NCBI GenBank assembly: GCA_009837085.1
Contig: VXUF01000134.1
Coordinates: 16,691-80,690 of the forward strand
Length of the DNA: 64,000 bases
Direction: 5' to 3'
DNA from: Holophagales bacterium
GTDB lineage: Bacteria; Acidobacteriota; Thermoanaerobaculia; Multivoradales; Multivoraceae
This document shows positions 8,463-18,885 of the stretch, piece by piece. The notes beneath the pieces are model-generated. The model did no database searches. It saw nothing but the letters and a program-made list of their open reading frames with translations, and had not been told where the DNA came from. Each line of letters begins with the position of its first letter. Positions within the stretch are counted from its first letter, which is position 1. The translations under genes were made by a program, and so were the position numbers.

Positions 8463-10031
8463 ATGACCGAAACCACACTCATTGCTGCGGGCGTAGCAAC
8501 GGCGACGCTGGCGGCTGCCTGGCTGTTTTGGAGCCTTGTCGGACGGCGTAGAGCGGCGAGGTTGATCGGAGAGGCGAGGCGCCAGGCCAGGGGCCTCGTC
8601 GAAGAGACCGAGCGCGACTGCGCGGCCAAACGTCGCGAACAGGAGCTGGCGGCGAAGGAAGAGCTGCTGACGCTTCGCTCCGAGTTCGAGAACTCGACGG
8701 CGGAGCAGCGCCGGGCGATGGAAGAGCGCGAGCGGAAGCTCAACGAGCGCCGCGCGCGCTCCCGCGAAAAGGCAGCCGTGCTCGAGTCGCTCGAGCAAGA
8801 GCTCAACGGACGCCAGCGGACGCTCGGGGAGGCCGAGAGCCGCCTCGAAGTTGAACAGGCCGAGGTCGGGGAACGGCTGGCGGAAGTCCGCCGGCAACTG
8901 GAACGGGTGTCCGGGCTGACCGTCCAACAGGCGCGCGAGGAGTTGAGCCACAGTCTCGAACATGAGGTGCGCATGGAGTCGGCGCACCTCGCGAAGCGGA
9001 TCGAGGACGAGGCACGGGAATCAGCGCAGCGCGAGGCGCAGCGGATCATCAGCCTTGCCGTCGAGCGATCGGCGTCCGACTACGTCTCGGAGACGACGGT
9101 CTCGGTGGTCATGCTGCCCAACGACGAGATGAAGGGGCGGATCATTGGCCGCGAAGGGAGGAACATCCGCGCCCTGGAACTGATCACCGGCGTCGACCTG
9201 ATCGTGGACGACACGCCCGAGGCGGTCATTCTCTCCGGCTTCGACCCGTTCCGTCGGGAGATCGCGCGCGTCACCCTGGAACGTCTGATCGCCGACGGCC
9301 GCATCCACCCGGCCCGCATCGAGGAGGTTGCGGCCAAGGTCAAGTCGGAGTTCGAGGATCGGGTCCAGCGCGAGGGCAGCGAGGCCCTGCTGGAGCTGAA
9401 CCTGTCCGGCCTCCACCCCGAACTGATCACGCTGCTGGGCAGGCTCCGGTTCCGCACCTCCTACGGCCAGAACGTCCTGCAGCACAGCAAGGAGGTGGCC
9501 TTCCTGGCTGGCGCCATGGCGGGCGAGTTGAAGGCCGATGTCCATGTCGCCAAGCGCGCCGGGCTGGTCCACGACATCGGCAAGGCGGTGGACCGCGAGA
9601 TCGACGGCACGCACCTGGAAATCGGCATCGACCTGCTCCGCCGCTACGGCGAGAGCGAGGAGGTGGTGCACGCGATGGCCTGTCACCACGGCGACTACGA
9701 TCCGGAGACGGTCGAAGCGGTTCTCGTCACCGCCGCCGACGCGGTGTCCGCCGCCCGTCCCGGCGCCCGGCGCGAGATCCTCGAGAACTACATGAAGCGC
9801 CTCAAGAAGCTCGAGGACCTGGCCTCGAAGTTCAAGGGCGTCCAGAAGAGTTACGCCATCCAGGCCGGCCGCGAAGTGAGGGTCATCGTCGACTGCAAGG
9901 AGATCAGCGACGAGCAGGCCGTGTGGCTGAGTCGTGACGTGGCGCGCAAGATCGAGAGCGAACTCACGTATCCGGGCCAGATCAAGGTCACCGTGATCCG
10001 GGAGTCGCGGTCGATCGAGTACGCGCGCTGA
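8463..10031 (+). CDS. rny: Ribonuclease Y
   Basis: N-terminal TM segment and coiled coil, KH domain (MKGRIIGREGRNIRALELITGVDLIVDDTPEAVILSGFDP), HD domain (GLVHDIGKAVDREIDGTHLEIG). Confidence 0.97.
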   Translation: MTETTLIAAGVATATLAAAWLFWSLVGRRRAARLIGEARRQARGLVEETERDCAAKRREQELAAKEELLTLRSEFENSTAEQRRAMEERERKLNERRARSREKAAVLESLEQELNGRQRTLGEAESRLEVEQAEVGERLAEVRRQLERVSGLTVQQAREELSHSLEHEVRMESAHLAKRIEDEARESAQREAQRIISLAVERSASDYVSETTVSVVMLPNDEMKGRIIGREGRNIRALELITGVDLIVDDTPEAVILSGFDPFRREIARVTLERLIADGRIHPARIEEVAAKVKSEFEDRVQREGSEALLELNLSGLHPELITLLGRLRFRTSYGQNVLQHSKEVAFLAGAMAGELKADVHVAKRAGLVHDIGKAVDREIDGTHLEIGIDLLRRYGESEEVVHAMACHHGDYDPETVEAVLVTAADAVSAARPGARREILENYMKRLKKLEDLASKFKGVQKSYAIQAGREVRVIVDCKEISDEQAVWLSRDVARKIESELTYPGQIKVTVIRESRSIEYAR

Positions 10032-10041
10032 GGGAGTCCAG

Positions 10042-10833
10042 GTGGCACGGTTCCTTTTCGTCGGCGACGTGGTCGGCAAGCCGGGGCGGCGAGCGCTGTC
10101 CCGGCTGCTGCCGGAGTTGATCGACCGCCACCGGGTCGACGCGGCCGTCGTCAACGTCGAGAACGCGGCCGGCGGCAGCGGTGTGACGCCCGGGGTGCTC
10201 AGGGAGTTCTCGGACCTGCCGATCGACTGCATGACGACCGGCAATCACGCCTGGGCGAAGAAAGAGGGCGTGCCGTACTACGACCGGATCCCGAACCTGC
10301 TGCGGCCGGCCAACTACCCGGAGGGGAACCCTGGAACGGGGTTGTTCGTCGGCGAGCTGCCGGTGGGGACGCCGTACGCGGTGATCAACCTGGAGGGCCA
10401 GACCTTCATGAAGCCGCTGCCCTCGCCGTTCGCCGCCGCCGACTCCATCCTGGCCGGCCTGGACCCGGCGATCCGCATCGTCCTCGTCGACTTCCACGCC
10501 GAAGCGACGAGCGAGAAGCAGGCGTTCGCGTATCACCTGGACGGCAGGGTGACCGCGGTGCTCGGCACCCACACCCACGTGCCTACCGCCGACGCCCGCG
10601 TCCTGCCGCGGGGCACGGCGCTGGTGACGGACGTCGGCATGACCGGTCCCTACGACTCGGTGATCGGCGTACGCGCCGACCGGGCGCTCAAGCGCTTTCT
10701 CCTGAACACGCCGGCCGGCTTCGAGGTCGCCAGGCGCGATGTCCGGCTGGCGGCGGCCCTCGTCGACGCGGACGAGAAGACCGGCCGTGCGACGAAGATC
10801 GAGTCGCTGCTGGTGGAGGAGCCGGCGCGGTAG
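10042..10833 (+). CDS. TIGR00282/YmdB-family metallophosphoesterase
   Basis: RFLFVGDVVGKPGRRAL, NVENAAGGSGVTPGVLREF, TTGNHAWAKKE, LGTHTHVPTADARVLPRGTALVTDVGMTGP. Confidence 0.95.
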   Translation: MARFLFVGDVVGKPGRRALSRLLPELIDRHRVDAAVVNVENAAGGSGVTPGVLREFSDLPIDCMTTGNHAWAKKEGVPYYDRIPNLLRPANYPEGNPGTGLFVGELPVGTPYAVINLEGQTFMKPLPSPFAAADSILAGLDPAIRIVLVDFHAEATSEKQAFAYHLDGRVTAVLGTHTHVPTADARVLPRGTALVTDVGMTGPYDSVIGVRADRALKRFLLNTPAGFEVARRDVRLAAALVDADEKTGRATKIESLLVEEPAR

Positions 10834-10843
10834 GAGGCGCCGC

Positions 10844-11716
10844 CTACTTCGCGGTTCCGGGCTCGAGTTCGGTCAGGCCCCGCCAGGTGCTCTTGCTGTC
10901 GTCGAAGGACGGCAGCGGCGGCTCGATGCCGCGTCGCTGGTTCACGCGCCAGGACCAGACGTAGGACCACTTGAGGTAGGTGCCGTAGGCCTGGAGCAGG
11001 CAGAACACGAGGCCGCGCATGCCGTCGAGCACGCCGAGCTGCAAGCCGTACGTCCGCAGGAAGCGCCACAGCGAGCGCCCCAGGACCTCTGCCGGGCCGG
11101 ACCGGCGGCCGTCGCGCCAGAGCTGGGCGGCTCCCCACCAACTGTAGCGCTGGATCCTCCGGGAGTAGGAGAGCAGGTCGTCGACCATGAAGTGGTCCAT
11201 GGGACACCGGAGCACGGGCGCCGGTGTCCGGGTCCACATGTCGGCGTGGACGCGCCGGTTCGGGTAGCGGCCCGCGTCGCGGCGCAGCAGCCGGACGACG
11301 CGGTCGTGCTGCCAGCCGGAGAAGCGGATGACCCGGTCCAGGAAGAACACGCGGCGCTTGATCGTGTACGCGTCGTGGGCCGGCTCTCCGTTGCGGAACA
11401 GCGCCGTGATTTCCGCTCGGAGTTCGGGCGTGCAGCGCTCGTCGGCGTCGAGGATCAGCACCCACTCGTTCTCCGTCTGGTCCATGGCCCAGTTCTTCTG
11501 CGACGCGGAACCGTAGTAGGTGCGCTGGACGAAGCGGGCGCGCTCGCACTGGCGCACGATCTCCGGGGTGCGGTCGGTGGAGAAGGAGTCGACGACGAGC
11601 ACTTCGTCGCACCAGTCGAGGGACGCCAGGCAGTCGGCGATGTGGCGTTCCTCGTTGTACGTGGTCACCAGGGCCGAAATCGGCGGCCGGGACGCGTCCT
11701 TCGGCGCTTCGTCCAC
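10844..11716 (-). CDS. Glycosyltransferase family 2 (LPS-core type)
   Basis: ISALVTTYNEERHIADCLASLDWCDEVLVVDSFSTDRTPEI...QTENEWVLILDADER; GT2 DxD region. Confidence 0.9.
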   Translation of the reverse strand: MDEAPKDASRPPISALVTTYNEERHIADCLASLDWCDEVLVVDSFSTDRTPEIVRQCERARFVQRTYYGSASQKNWAMDQTENEWVLILDADERCTPELRAEITALFRNGEPAHDAYTIKRRVFFLDRVIRFSGWQHDRVVRLLRRDAGRYPNRRVHADMWTRTPAPVLRCPMDHFMVDDLLSYSRRIQRYSWWGAAQLWRDGRRSGPAEVLGRSLWRFLRTYGLQLGVLDGMRGLVFCLLQAYGTYLKWSYVWSWRVNQRRGIEPPLPSFDDSKSTWRGLTELEPGTAK

Positions 11717-11750
11717 GTGCGCATTGTATGCAGAGGTAGGCTACGCGGCC

Positions 11751-12314
11751 GTGCGCTACAGAGGTCCGCGCAACGTAGCGCGCGTTCTGCTGTTCTCGGG
11801 ATGGCTGCCGCCGTTGGGGCTGCTGGCGTTGTCGGGAAGCGCGGCGGCCCCGGCCGCTTTCGCCTGCAGCGCGGCCGCCGAGCACGCCGGCCCCAGTCGC
11901 GCCGACGAGTCCGGTCTGATCGTCAGCACCGGAGTGACCGACTTCGGCAAGGACCATGAGACCGTCGAGGTCGGCATCGAGCACCGCTTCGCCACCGACT
12001 GGTGCCTGGGCCTGGGTCCCCATGTCGGCGCTTTCGTGACCTCCGACGAGTCCTTCTACCTCTACGCAGGCACCGACAAACGGATCCACCTCGGGCGTTC
12101 CTGGTTCATCGAGTCCGGCACCTCCGTGGGTTTCTACGAGAAGGGAGACGGCAAGGACATCGGCGGCGAGTTGGAGTTCCGCACCGGAATCGCGGTCGGG
12201 CGGCGGCTGCGGAACGGATCGCGGGTGAGCTTCGGCTTCTTCCATATGTCCAACTCGTCCTACTATCGTCGCAACCCGGGAATGAACTCCCTCCTTCTTC
12301 GCTGGTCGAGGTAA
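11751..12314 (+). CDS. Acyloxyacyl hydrolase / PagL-like lipid A 3-O-deacylase
   Basis: C-terminal FGFFHMSNSSYYRRNPGMNSLLL resembles the PagL H-x-S-N...NPG signature; beta-rich sequence after a signal peptide; GTG start assumed. Confidence 0.75.
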   Translation: MRYRGPRNVARVLLFSGWLPPLGLLALSGSAAAPAAFACSAAAEHAGPSRADESGLIVSTGVTDFGKDHETVEVGIEHRFATDWCLGLGPHVGAFVTSDESFYLYAGTDKRIHLGRSWFIESGTSVGFYEKGDGKDIGGELEFRTGIAVGRRLRNGSRVSFGFFHMSNSSYYRRNPGMNSLLLRWSR

Positions 12315-12328
12315 GGCGTAATCCGTAA

Positions 12329-12586
12329 ATGCCCGTAGATCCGGAACTGCTCGAACTCCTGGTGTGCCCCAAGTCGAAGGGGCCGCTTCAACTCGTGCCG
12401 CTGCCGGCGGAAGTGTGCGGACGGCTCGTCGCCCGCTACCGGGAGCACTTCGGTGAGGAGGAGCCCGAGGTCTCCGAGGGGCTCTGGTGCCCGGAATCCG
12501 GTCTGGTCTATCCGATCGTGAGCGACGTGCCGGTCATGCTGGTGGCCGAGGCTCTGCCGGCGCCCGAGGTGCTGCCGGACGCGTGA
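12329..12586 (+). CDS. Trm112 family protein
   Basis: LLELLVCPKSKGPLQLV...LWCPESGLVYPIVSDVPVMLVAEA. Confidence 0.88.
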   Translation: MPVDPELLELLVCPKSKGPLQLVPLPAEVCGRLVARYREHFGEEEPEVSEGLWCPESGLVYPIVSDVPVMLVAEALPAPEVLPDA

Positions 12587-13491
12587 ACGACTTCCCCTCC
12601 TTCCTGTCCGCCCTCAGACTGGAGGTCGACGAGGCGCTGGACCGGCTGCTGCCGGACACGGAAACCGAGCCGGCGGTAATCCATGAGGCGATGCGGTACA
12701 GCGTGTTCGCGGGTGGAAAGCGGGTCCGGCCGGCCCTGGTTGTTCTGGCCGGCGAAGCCTGGGGAGGCGCCCGCGAGGACCTGCTGGTGGGCGGAGCGGC
12801 GCTCGAGATGGTCCACACGTTCAGCCTGATCCATGACGATCTACCGGCCCTGGACGACGACGATCTGCGGCGGGGGAGGCCGACCCTGCACCGCGCGCGG
12901 GGAGAGGCGATGGCGGTGCTCGCCGGTGACGCATTGCTGAACCGGGCGTACGAGGTCCTGGCACGCGAACCGGCCTCGGCGCCGCCCGAGCGGCGGCTGG
13001 AGGCGGTCCGCGTGGTGGGGGACGCGGTCGGAACGGCGGGGATGATCGGCGGCCAGGTCTTCGATCTCCAGCACGAGGGCGCCCTCGACGGTGGCGGACC
13101 CGCGCACCAGGCGGTTCGCTCGCTGGAACGGATTCATCGTCTGAAGACGGGAGCCCTGATCGAGGCGAGCACGCGGCTTGGCGGCGTCTACGCGGGGGCG
13201 GGATCCGAGGGGGTCGAGCAGGCCGGCCGGATCGGCGCCGAACTGGGTCTCCTGTTTCAGATCGGCGACGACATCCTGGACGAGGTCGGCAGCTCGGAGG
13301 AACTCGGCAAGACGCCCGGCAAGGACCGGCAGGCCAGGAAGCTGACGTATCCGGGCCTGTTCGGCCTCGAGGGCAGCCGGAAGAAGGCGCTGCAGGCCGC
13401 GGACCGGTGCCTTGCGCTGATCGAGGGGTTGCCCTCCGGGCGCGAGTTGTTCAGGGCCCTGGTCGCCTTTCTGGTCCACCGCGGCTCGTGA
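12583..13491 (+). CDS. ispA: Polyprenyl (farnesyl/geranylgeranyl) diphosphate synthase
   Basis: FAGGKRVRPALVVLAGE, first Asp-rich motif LIHDDLPALDDDDLRRGRPTLH, second GDDILDEVG. GTG start at 12583 overlaps the upstream gene. Confidence 0.93.
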   Translation: MNDFPSFLSALRLEVDEALDRLLPDTETEPAVIHEAMRYSVFAGGKRVRPALVVLAGEAWGGAREDLLVGGAALEMVHTFSLIHDDLPALDDDDLRRGRPTLHRARGEAMAVLAGDALLNRAYEVLAREPASAPPERRLEAVRVVGDAVGTAGMIGGQVFDLQHEGALDGGGPAHQAVRSLERIHRLKTGALIEASTRLGGVYAGAGSEGVEQAGRIGAELGLLFQIGDDILDEVGSSEELGKTPGKDRQARKLTYPGLFGLEGSRKKALQAADRCLALIEGLPSGRELFRALVAFLVHRGS

Positions 13492-14216
13492 GGCAACGGC
13501 TCGATCAGTTGCTGGTCGAGCGCGGGCTGTTCGCCAGCCGGGAGCAGGCGAAGCGAGCCGTGATGGCGGGCTGGATCCGGGTCGACGGAGAGCGCCGCGA
13601 CAAGCCCGGGACCGCGGTGCACACCGCTGCCTCGATCGAGGTGGGAGGCCGCGCGGAGCCCTACGTCTCCCGGGGCGGCCGCAAGCTCGAGCAGGCGCTG
13701 GGCGCGTTCGACGTCGACCCGACAGACGCCGTCTGCCTCGATGTCGGCGCCTCGACCGGGGGCTTCACGGACTGTCTGCTGGCTCATGGAGCGGCACGGG
13801 TCTACGCTGTGGACGTCGGCTACGGCCAACTCGACGCGGGTCTGCGGAACGACCCCCGCGTGGTGGTCATGGAGCGGGTCAATGCGCGCCACCTGCCATC
13901 TGACGCCCTGCCCGAGCCCTGCCGCGTCGCCACCGTCGACGTCTCCTTCATCTCGGTCGTCAAGGTGGCGCCGGCGCTGCGCCCGCACCTCACCGCCGGA
14001 GCCGACCTGCTGGTCCTGATCAAGCCCCAGTTCGAGGTCGGACGGGGTCAGGTCGGCAAGGGCGGCGTGGTGCGGGACGACGAACTGCGGCGGGAGATCG
14101 CGGCCCGGCGCATCGCCGAACTCGGCGCGCTGGGGCTCGAGTTCAGAGCCTCGGTAGACTGCGACCTCCGGGGACCGGCAGGCAACCGCGAGATCTTCGC
14201 CCACTTCAGGACATGA
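13488..14216 (+). CDS. tlyA: TlyA-family rRNA methyltransferase / hemolysin A
   Basis: S4 domain [33 protein letters not shown] followed by the FtsJ-like domain [13 protein letters not shown]...[16 protein letters not shown]. Confidence 0.92.
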   Translation: MRQRLDQLLVERGLFASREQAKRAVMAGWIRVDGERRDKPGTAVHTAASIEVGGRAEPYVSRGGRKLEQALGAFDVDPTDAVCLDVGASTGGFTDCLLAHGAARVYAVDVGYGQLDAGLRNDPRVVVMERVNARHLPSDALPEPCRVATVDVSFISVVKVAPALRPHLTAGADLLVLIKPQFEVGRGQVGKGGVVRDDELRREIAARRIAELGALGLEFRASVDCDLRGPAGNREIFAHFRT

Positions 14217-14220
14217 GGTT

Positions 14221-15024
14221 GTGACCAGGATCCACGAAGTGGCGGTCGTCGCCAAGCCGGAGAGCGGGCGGGCGGCCGCCACCGCCGCCGATGTCGAGAG
14301 TTGGCTTCGCGAGCGCGGTGTCGAACTGGGCGACGTTGACGCCCCGGGTCTGGGGCTGATCGTCGTCCTCGGCGGCGACGGCACCCTGCTCTCGGTGGCC
14401 CGCAGCCGGCCCGGAGTGCCGATCGTGGGCGTCAATCTCGGCAGCCTCGGTTACCTGGCCGAGATCGGTCTCGATCGCCTGTACGCGAACCTGGGGGCGA
14501 TCCTCGAGGGACGGTTCGAGGTCGAGGAGCGACTGCTCCTGGACGTCGAACTGCGGCATGCTGCTGGCGGCGTGGAGCGCTATCGCGCGCTCAACGACGC
14601 GGTCGTGCACAAGAGCGCCCTGGCGCGGATGATCGATCTGGCGGTCGAGATCGACGGCGATCCCGTGGCGCGCTATCGAGCGGACGGCCTCATCGTTTCG
14701 ACGCCGACCGGCTCGACGGCGTACAGCCTGTCGGCCGGCGGGCCGATCCTCTACCCGACGCTGCCGGTCGCGCTGCTGACGCCGATTTCGCCCCACACCC
14801 TGTCGATGCGGCCGATCGTGGTGCCGGAGCGGAGCACGATCGCGATGACCCTGGGCAGCCTGGACGAGGAGGTCTACCTCACGCTGGACGGCCAGGAGGG
14901 GGCCCGGCTCCATGGCGGCGACAGGGTGGTCGTGACCGCTTCCGAGTCGAAAGCGCTGCTCGCCAGGGTCGACGGCCAGACCCACTACGACGCCCTGCGC
15001 AGCAAGCTCCGCTGGGGCGAGTAG
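14221..15024 (+). CDS. nadK: NAD kinase
   Basis: [62 protein letters not shown]. Confidence 0.95.
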   Translation: MTRIHEVAVVAKPESGRAAATAADVESWLRERGVELGDVDAPGLGLIVVLGGDGTLLSVARSRPGVPIVGVNLGSLGYLAEIGLDRLYANLGAILEGRFEVEERLLLDVELRHAAGGVERYRALNDAVVHKSALARMIDLAVEIDGDPVARYRADGLIVSTPTGSTAYSLSAGGPILYPTLPVALLTPISPHTLSMRPIVVPERSTIAMTLGSLDEEVYLTLDGQEGARLHGGDRVVVTASESKALLARVDGQTHYDALRSKLRWGE

Positions 15025-15061
15025 CGCCGCGGTCGCGGCTCCCGCTGGTACGATCGTCGCC

Positions 15062-16294
15062 ATGACGGAGCGAGACAACGAGCGGGAGCCGTCCCTCTTC
15101 ACGCCGATCGAGGAAGCGGTCGAGGTCTTTCGCGATGGTGGACAGGTGATCATCGTCGACGACGAGGATCGGGAGAACGAGGGCGATCTGGCCATCGCGG
15201 CCGAGAAGGTAACCGCCGACGCGATCAATTTCATGGCCACCCACGGCCGTGGACTGATTTGCCTGGCGATGACCGAGGATCGCTGCGACGAACTCGACCT
15301 GCCGCTGATGGTCCGGGACAACACGGCGCCCTTCGAGACGGCGTTCACGGTGTCGATCGAGGCCCGCGGCAAGGTCACGACCGGCATCTCCGCGGCCGAC
15401 CGCGCGGCGACGATCGCCACCGCGATCGACCCGGCCACCAGTCCCCGGGACCTGCTGCGGCCGGGTCATGTCTTCCCGCTCCGCGCCAAGCGCGGCGGCG
15501 TGCTGAAGCGAGCCGGACAGACCGAGGCTTCGGTCGACCTGGCGACGCTGGCTGGGCTGTCGCCGGCGGGCGTGATCTGCGAGATCATGAACGAGGACGG
15601 AACGATGGCACGGGTGCCGGACCTCGTCGAGTACAGCCGCCTGCACAACCTGCCGATGATCACGGTGTCGGACCTGATCCGCTACCGGCTGAAGCACGAG
15701 AGCCTGGTCAGACTGATCGCCTCCCCGACCATGCCGACGCACTACGGTCCGATGAGGGCCTACGCCTACCACGCTGAACTCACCGGCGAGGAGCATGTCG
15801 CTCTGGTGATGGGCGAGCCGAAGCCGGACAAGGACGTGCTGGTACGGGTTCACAGCCAGTGCCTGACGGGCGATGTCTTCGGCTCCGAGCGCTGCGACTG
15901 CGGCGTCCAGCTTTACCATGCCCTCTCCACGATCGCCCAGGAGGGAGAGGGCGTCGTGCTCTACCTGCTGCAGGAGGGGCGGGGCATCGGCCTGTTCAAC
16001 AAGCTGCGCGCCTACGATCTGCAGGACGAGGGGCACGACACCGTCGAGGCGAACCACAAGCTCGGGTTCAAGGCCGACCTTCGCAACTACGGCATCGGGG
16101 CGCAGATTCTCCGCGATATCGGCGTTCGCCGGATGCGACTGATGACGAACAACCCGACGAAGTACATCGCCCTCTCCGGCTACGGCCTGGAGATCGTCGA
16201 ACGCGTGCCGATCGAGATCGAGCCGACCGAGTCGAACCGCGAGTACCTGCGCGTCAAGCGGGACAAGATGGGCCACCTGCTGAAGCTGGTTTGA
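15062..16294 (+). CDS. ribBA: Bifunctional 3,4-dihydroxy-2-butanone-4-phosphate synthase / GTP cyclohydrolase II
   Basis: [77 protein letters not shown]. Confidence 0.96.
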   Translation: MTERDNEREPSLFTPIEEAVEVFRDGGQVIIVDDEDRENEGDLAIAAEKVTADAINFMATHGRGLICLAMTEDRCDELDLPLMVRDNTAPFETAFTVSIEARGKVTTGISAADRAATIATAIDPATSPRDLLRPGHVFPLRAKRGGVLKRAGQTEASVDLATLAGLSPAGVICEIMNEDGTMARVPDLVEYSRLHNLPMITVSDLIRYRLKHESLVRLIASPTMPTHYGPMRAYAYHAELTGEEHVALVMGEPKPDKDVLVRVHSQCLTGDVFGSERCDCGVQLYHALSTIAQEGEGVVLYLLQEGRGIGLFNKLRAYDLQDEGHDTVEANHKLGFKADLRNYGIGAQILRDIGVRRMRLMTNNPTKYIALSGYGLEIVERVPIEIEPTESNREYLRVKRDKMGHLLKLV

Positions 16295-17343
16295 GCGGGG
16301 ATAGCGCCGCCGGGCGGGCTCTCATCACCGGCGTGACCGGTCAGGACGGTTCCTATCTCGCAGAGCAGTTGCTCGAGGAAGGCTGGGACGTCTGGGGACT
16401 GGTGAGGCCGGTAGCCCGGACCGGCGGCACGCGGCGGATCGACCATCTGCTGGACGGCCGCGGCGGCTCCGGGCGGCGCCTCCGCCTGATCGTCGGCGAC
16501 CTCACCGACGCCTCGTCCCTGCACCGGGCCGTCGCCGAAGCGAGGCCCCAGGAGATCTACAACCTCGGCGCGCAGTCCCACGTCCAGGTCTCGTTCGAGT
16601 TGCCGGGGGCCACCAGCGAGGTCACCGGTCTCGGCGTCCTGCGGTTGCTCGAGGCGGCCCGGCGGCAGGCGCCGGAGGCGCGCTTCTACCAGGCGTCCTC
16701 CTCGGAGATCTACGGCCTGGTGGAGGAATCGCCGCAGAGCGAGACGACGCGTTTCTATCCGCGCAGTCCGTACGCTGCGGCAAAGGCCTACGGGTTCCAC
16801 ATCACCCGGAACTACCGCGAGGCCTACGGCCTGTTCGCGGTGAACGGAATCCTGTTCAATCACGAGTCCCCACGGCGGGGCGAGGACTTCGTCACGCGCA
16901 AGATCACCCTGGCGGCGGCCCGGATCCGCGCGGGTCTGCAGAACGGTCTGGAACTCGGCAACCTGGAGTCGCGCCGTGACTGGGGCTTTGCCGGCGACTA
17001 CGTGGAGGCCATGCGATTGATGCTGCGGGCCGAAGCCCCCGAGGACTACGTCATCGCCACCGGCGAGACCCACAGCGTCCGCGAGTTCTGCGAGATCGCC
17101 TTCGCCCGCGCCGGGATGCCGCTTGCCTGGCGTGGTGAGGGCGTGGAGGAGCAGGGCGTGACGGAGGATGGCCGGGTGCTGGTCACGGTCGACCCCCGGC
17201 ACTTCCGCACGGCCGAGGCCCCCCCGCTACGCGGGGACGCGAGTCTGGCGGGGGAACGTCTCGGTTGGCGTCCGCGTGTCGCTTTCCCTCAACTGGTCGA
17301 GATGATGGTCGACGCGGACCTCGAAGCCGTCGGATGCGGTTGA
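16291..17343 (+). CDS. gmd: GDP-mannose 4,6-dehydratase
   Basis: [57 protein letters not shown] start overlapping the ribBA stop (TTGA) assumed. Confidence 0.92.
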   Translation: MSGDSAAGRALITGVTGQDGSYLAEQLLEEGWDVWGLVRPVARTGGTRRIDHLLDGRGGSGRRLRLIVGDLTDASSLHRAVAEARPQEIYNLGAQSHVQVSFELPGATSEVTGLGVLRLLEAARRQAPEARFYQASSSEIYGLVEESPQSETTRFYPRSPYAAAKAYGFHITRNYREAYGLFAVNGILFNHESPRRGEDFVTRKITLAAARIRAGLQNGLELGNLESRRDWGFAGDYVEAMRLMLRAEAPEDYVIATGETHSVREFCEIAFARAGMPLAWRGEGVEEQGVTEDGRVLVTVDPRHFRTAEAPPLRGDASLAGERLGWRPRVAFPQLVEMMVDADLEAVGCG

Positions 17344-18884
17344 CGCGCCGCAGAGCGCTCGGGCTGATCGGGACCGGCGCGGCCGTGCCGCTGTTCGGGT
17401 CCTGCGCCGCGGACGAGCCGACCGCCGAAACACCGCGGGAAGGAGCTTCGATGGGTGACGCGCCGATCCACTACAAGAGCCTGCGCGACGTCGCGCGCCT
17501 GATCGAGGCCCGGGAGCTCTCGCCGGTCGCCCTGACCGAGGCGATGCTGGAGCGGATCGCGGCCGTCGACGGAAGCCTCAGGAGCTACGCGACCGTGATG
17601 GCCGACGAGGCGCTTGCCGCGGCCCGGGCGGCCGAGTCGGAGATTACTGGCGGGCGCTACCGGGGGCCGCTGCACGGCGTCCCGATCGCCGTGAAGGACC
17701 TCTGCTACACGAAGGGCGTGCGCACGATGGGCGCCCTCTCGGTCCTGGCCGACTTCGTCCCCGGGTTCGACGCCACCGTGGTCGAGCGGCTGGATGCTGC
17801 GGGCGCCGTTCTCCTCGGCAAGCTGAACCTGACGGAAGGCGCGATGGGCGCCTACCACCCGGACTTCGACATTCCGGTCAACCCGTGGGACGAGGATCTG
17901 TGGACGGGCGTCTCGTCGAGTGGCTCCGGCGTGGCGACGGCGGCCGGTCTCTGCTTCGGGTCGCTCGGCTCGGACACCGGCGGATCGATCCGGTTCCCGG
18001 CCGCCCAGTGCGGGATCGTCGGTCTCAAGCCGACCTGGGGCCGGGTCAGCCGCCATGGCGTGCTCGAGCTCGCCGGCTCGCTCGACCACATCGGTCCGAT
18101 GACGCGGACCGTCGCCGACGCGGCGATCATGCTCGAGGCGATCGCCGGCGCCGATCCGAACGACCCGACGGCGCTCGACGCGCCGCTGCCGTCCATCCTG
18201 CCGACGCTGGACGGCGATGTCGCGGGGATGCGGCTCGGCTTCGACCGGCGGTACGCCTCGGAGGGCGTCGACCCCGCGGTCGCCGCAGCGGTGGAAGAGG
18301 CGCTGAGGGTTCTGGCCGGCCTGGGGGCCGAGGTCACGGAGGTCGAGATGCCGGCGGCGCCCTTCGACGACTGGTGGCCGCTCTGCTCCTATGAGGCCGT
18401 CCGGGCGCATGCCGCGACCTGGCCGAGCCGCGCCGCGGACTACGGGCCGTACTTCGGAGAGTTCCTGGCCTTCGGCTCGCAGGTGAGCGACGAGGCGTAC
18501 GCCGAGGCGACCGAACGGCGCGCGGCGTTCAGCGAGCGGTTCGAGGCGATGCTGTCGACCGTCGACGCACTCGTCTGCCCGTCGAACGTCGCCGCGCTGC
18601 CGATGACGGACGCGATGGGATACGACACGGTCGGGGCGTTCAGGGAGGCCCTGGAGTCGTTCGCGGAGACCTTCGATCCGCCGCTCGGCAGCATCCAGCT
18701 CTTCACGGTGCCCGCCGACTTCGCCGGCACGCCGACGATCTCCCTGCCGTGCGGCTTCTCGGCCGCGGGCGCGCCCCACAGCCTGCAGCTCGTCGGCCGC
18801 GATTTGAGCGAACCTACGCTCTGCCGACTCGCCCACGCCTACGAGCAGGCCACCGACTGGCACCTGCGGCACCCGGAGGTTTGA
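17334..18884 (+). CDS. Exported amidase (amidase-signature family)
   Basis: Twin-arginine-like leader [81 protein letters not shown]. Confidence 0.93.
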   Translation: MRLTRRRALGLIGTGAAVPLFGSCAADEPTAETPREGASMGDAPIHYKSLRDVARLIEARELSPVALTEAMLERIAAVDGSLRSYATVMADEALAAARAAESEITGGRYRGPLHGVPIAVKDLCYTKGVRTMGALSVLADFVPGFDATVVERLDAAGAVLLGKLNLTEGAMGAYHPDFDIPVNPWDEDLWTGVSSSGSGVATAAGLCFGSLGSDTGGSIRFPAAQCGIVGLKPTWGRVSRHGVLELAGSLDHIGPMTRTVADAAIMLEAIAGADPNDPTALDAPLPSILPTLDGDVAGMRLGFDRRYASEGVDPAVAAAVEEALRVLAGLGAEVTEVEMPAAPFDDWWPLCSYEAVRAHAATWPSRAADYGPYFGEFLAFGSQVSDEAYAEATERRAAFSERFEAMLSTVDALVCPSNVAALPMTDAMGYDTVGAFREALESFAETFDPPLGSIQLFTVPADFAGTPTISLPCGFSAAGAPHSLQLVGRDLSEPTLCRLAHAYEQATDWHLRHPEV

Positions 18885-18885
18885 G

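Noticed and set aside
8270-8551. 93-aa plus-strand ORF
   Set aside because: Overlaps the 6S RNA candidate and the start of rny; no domain.
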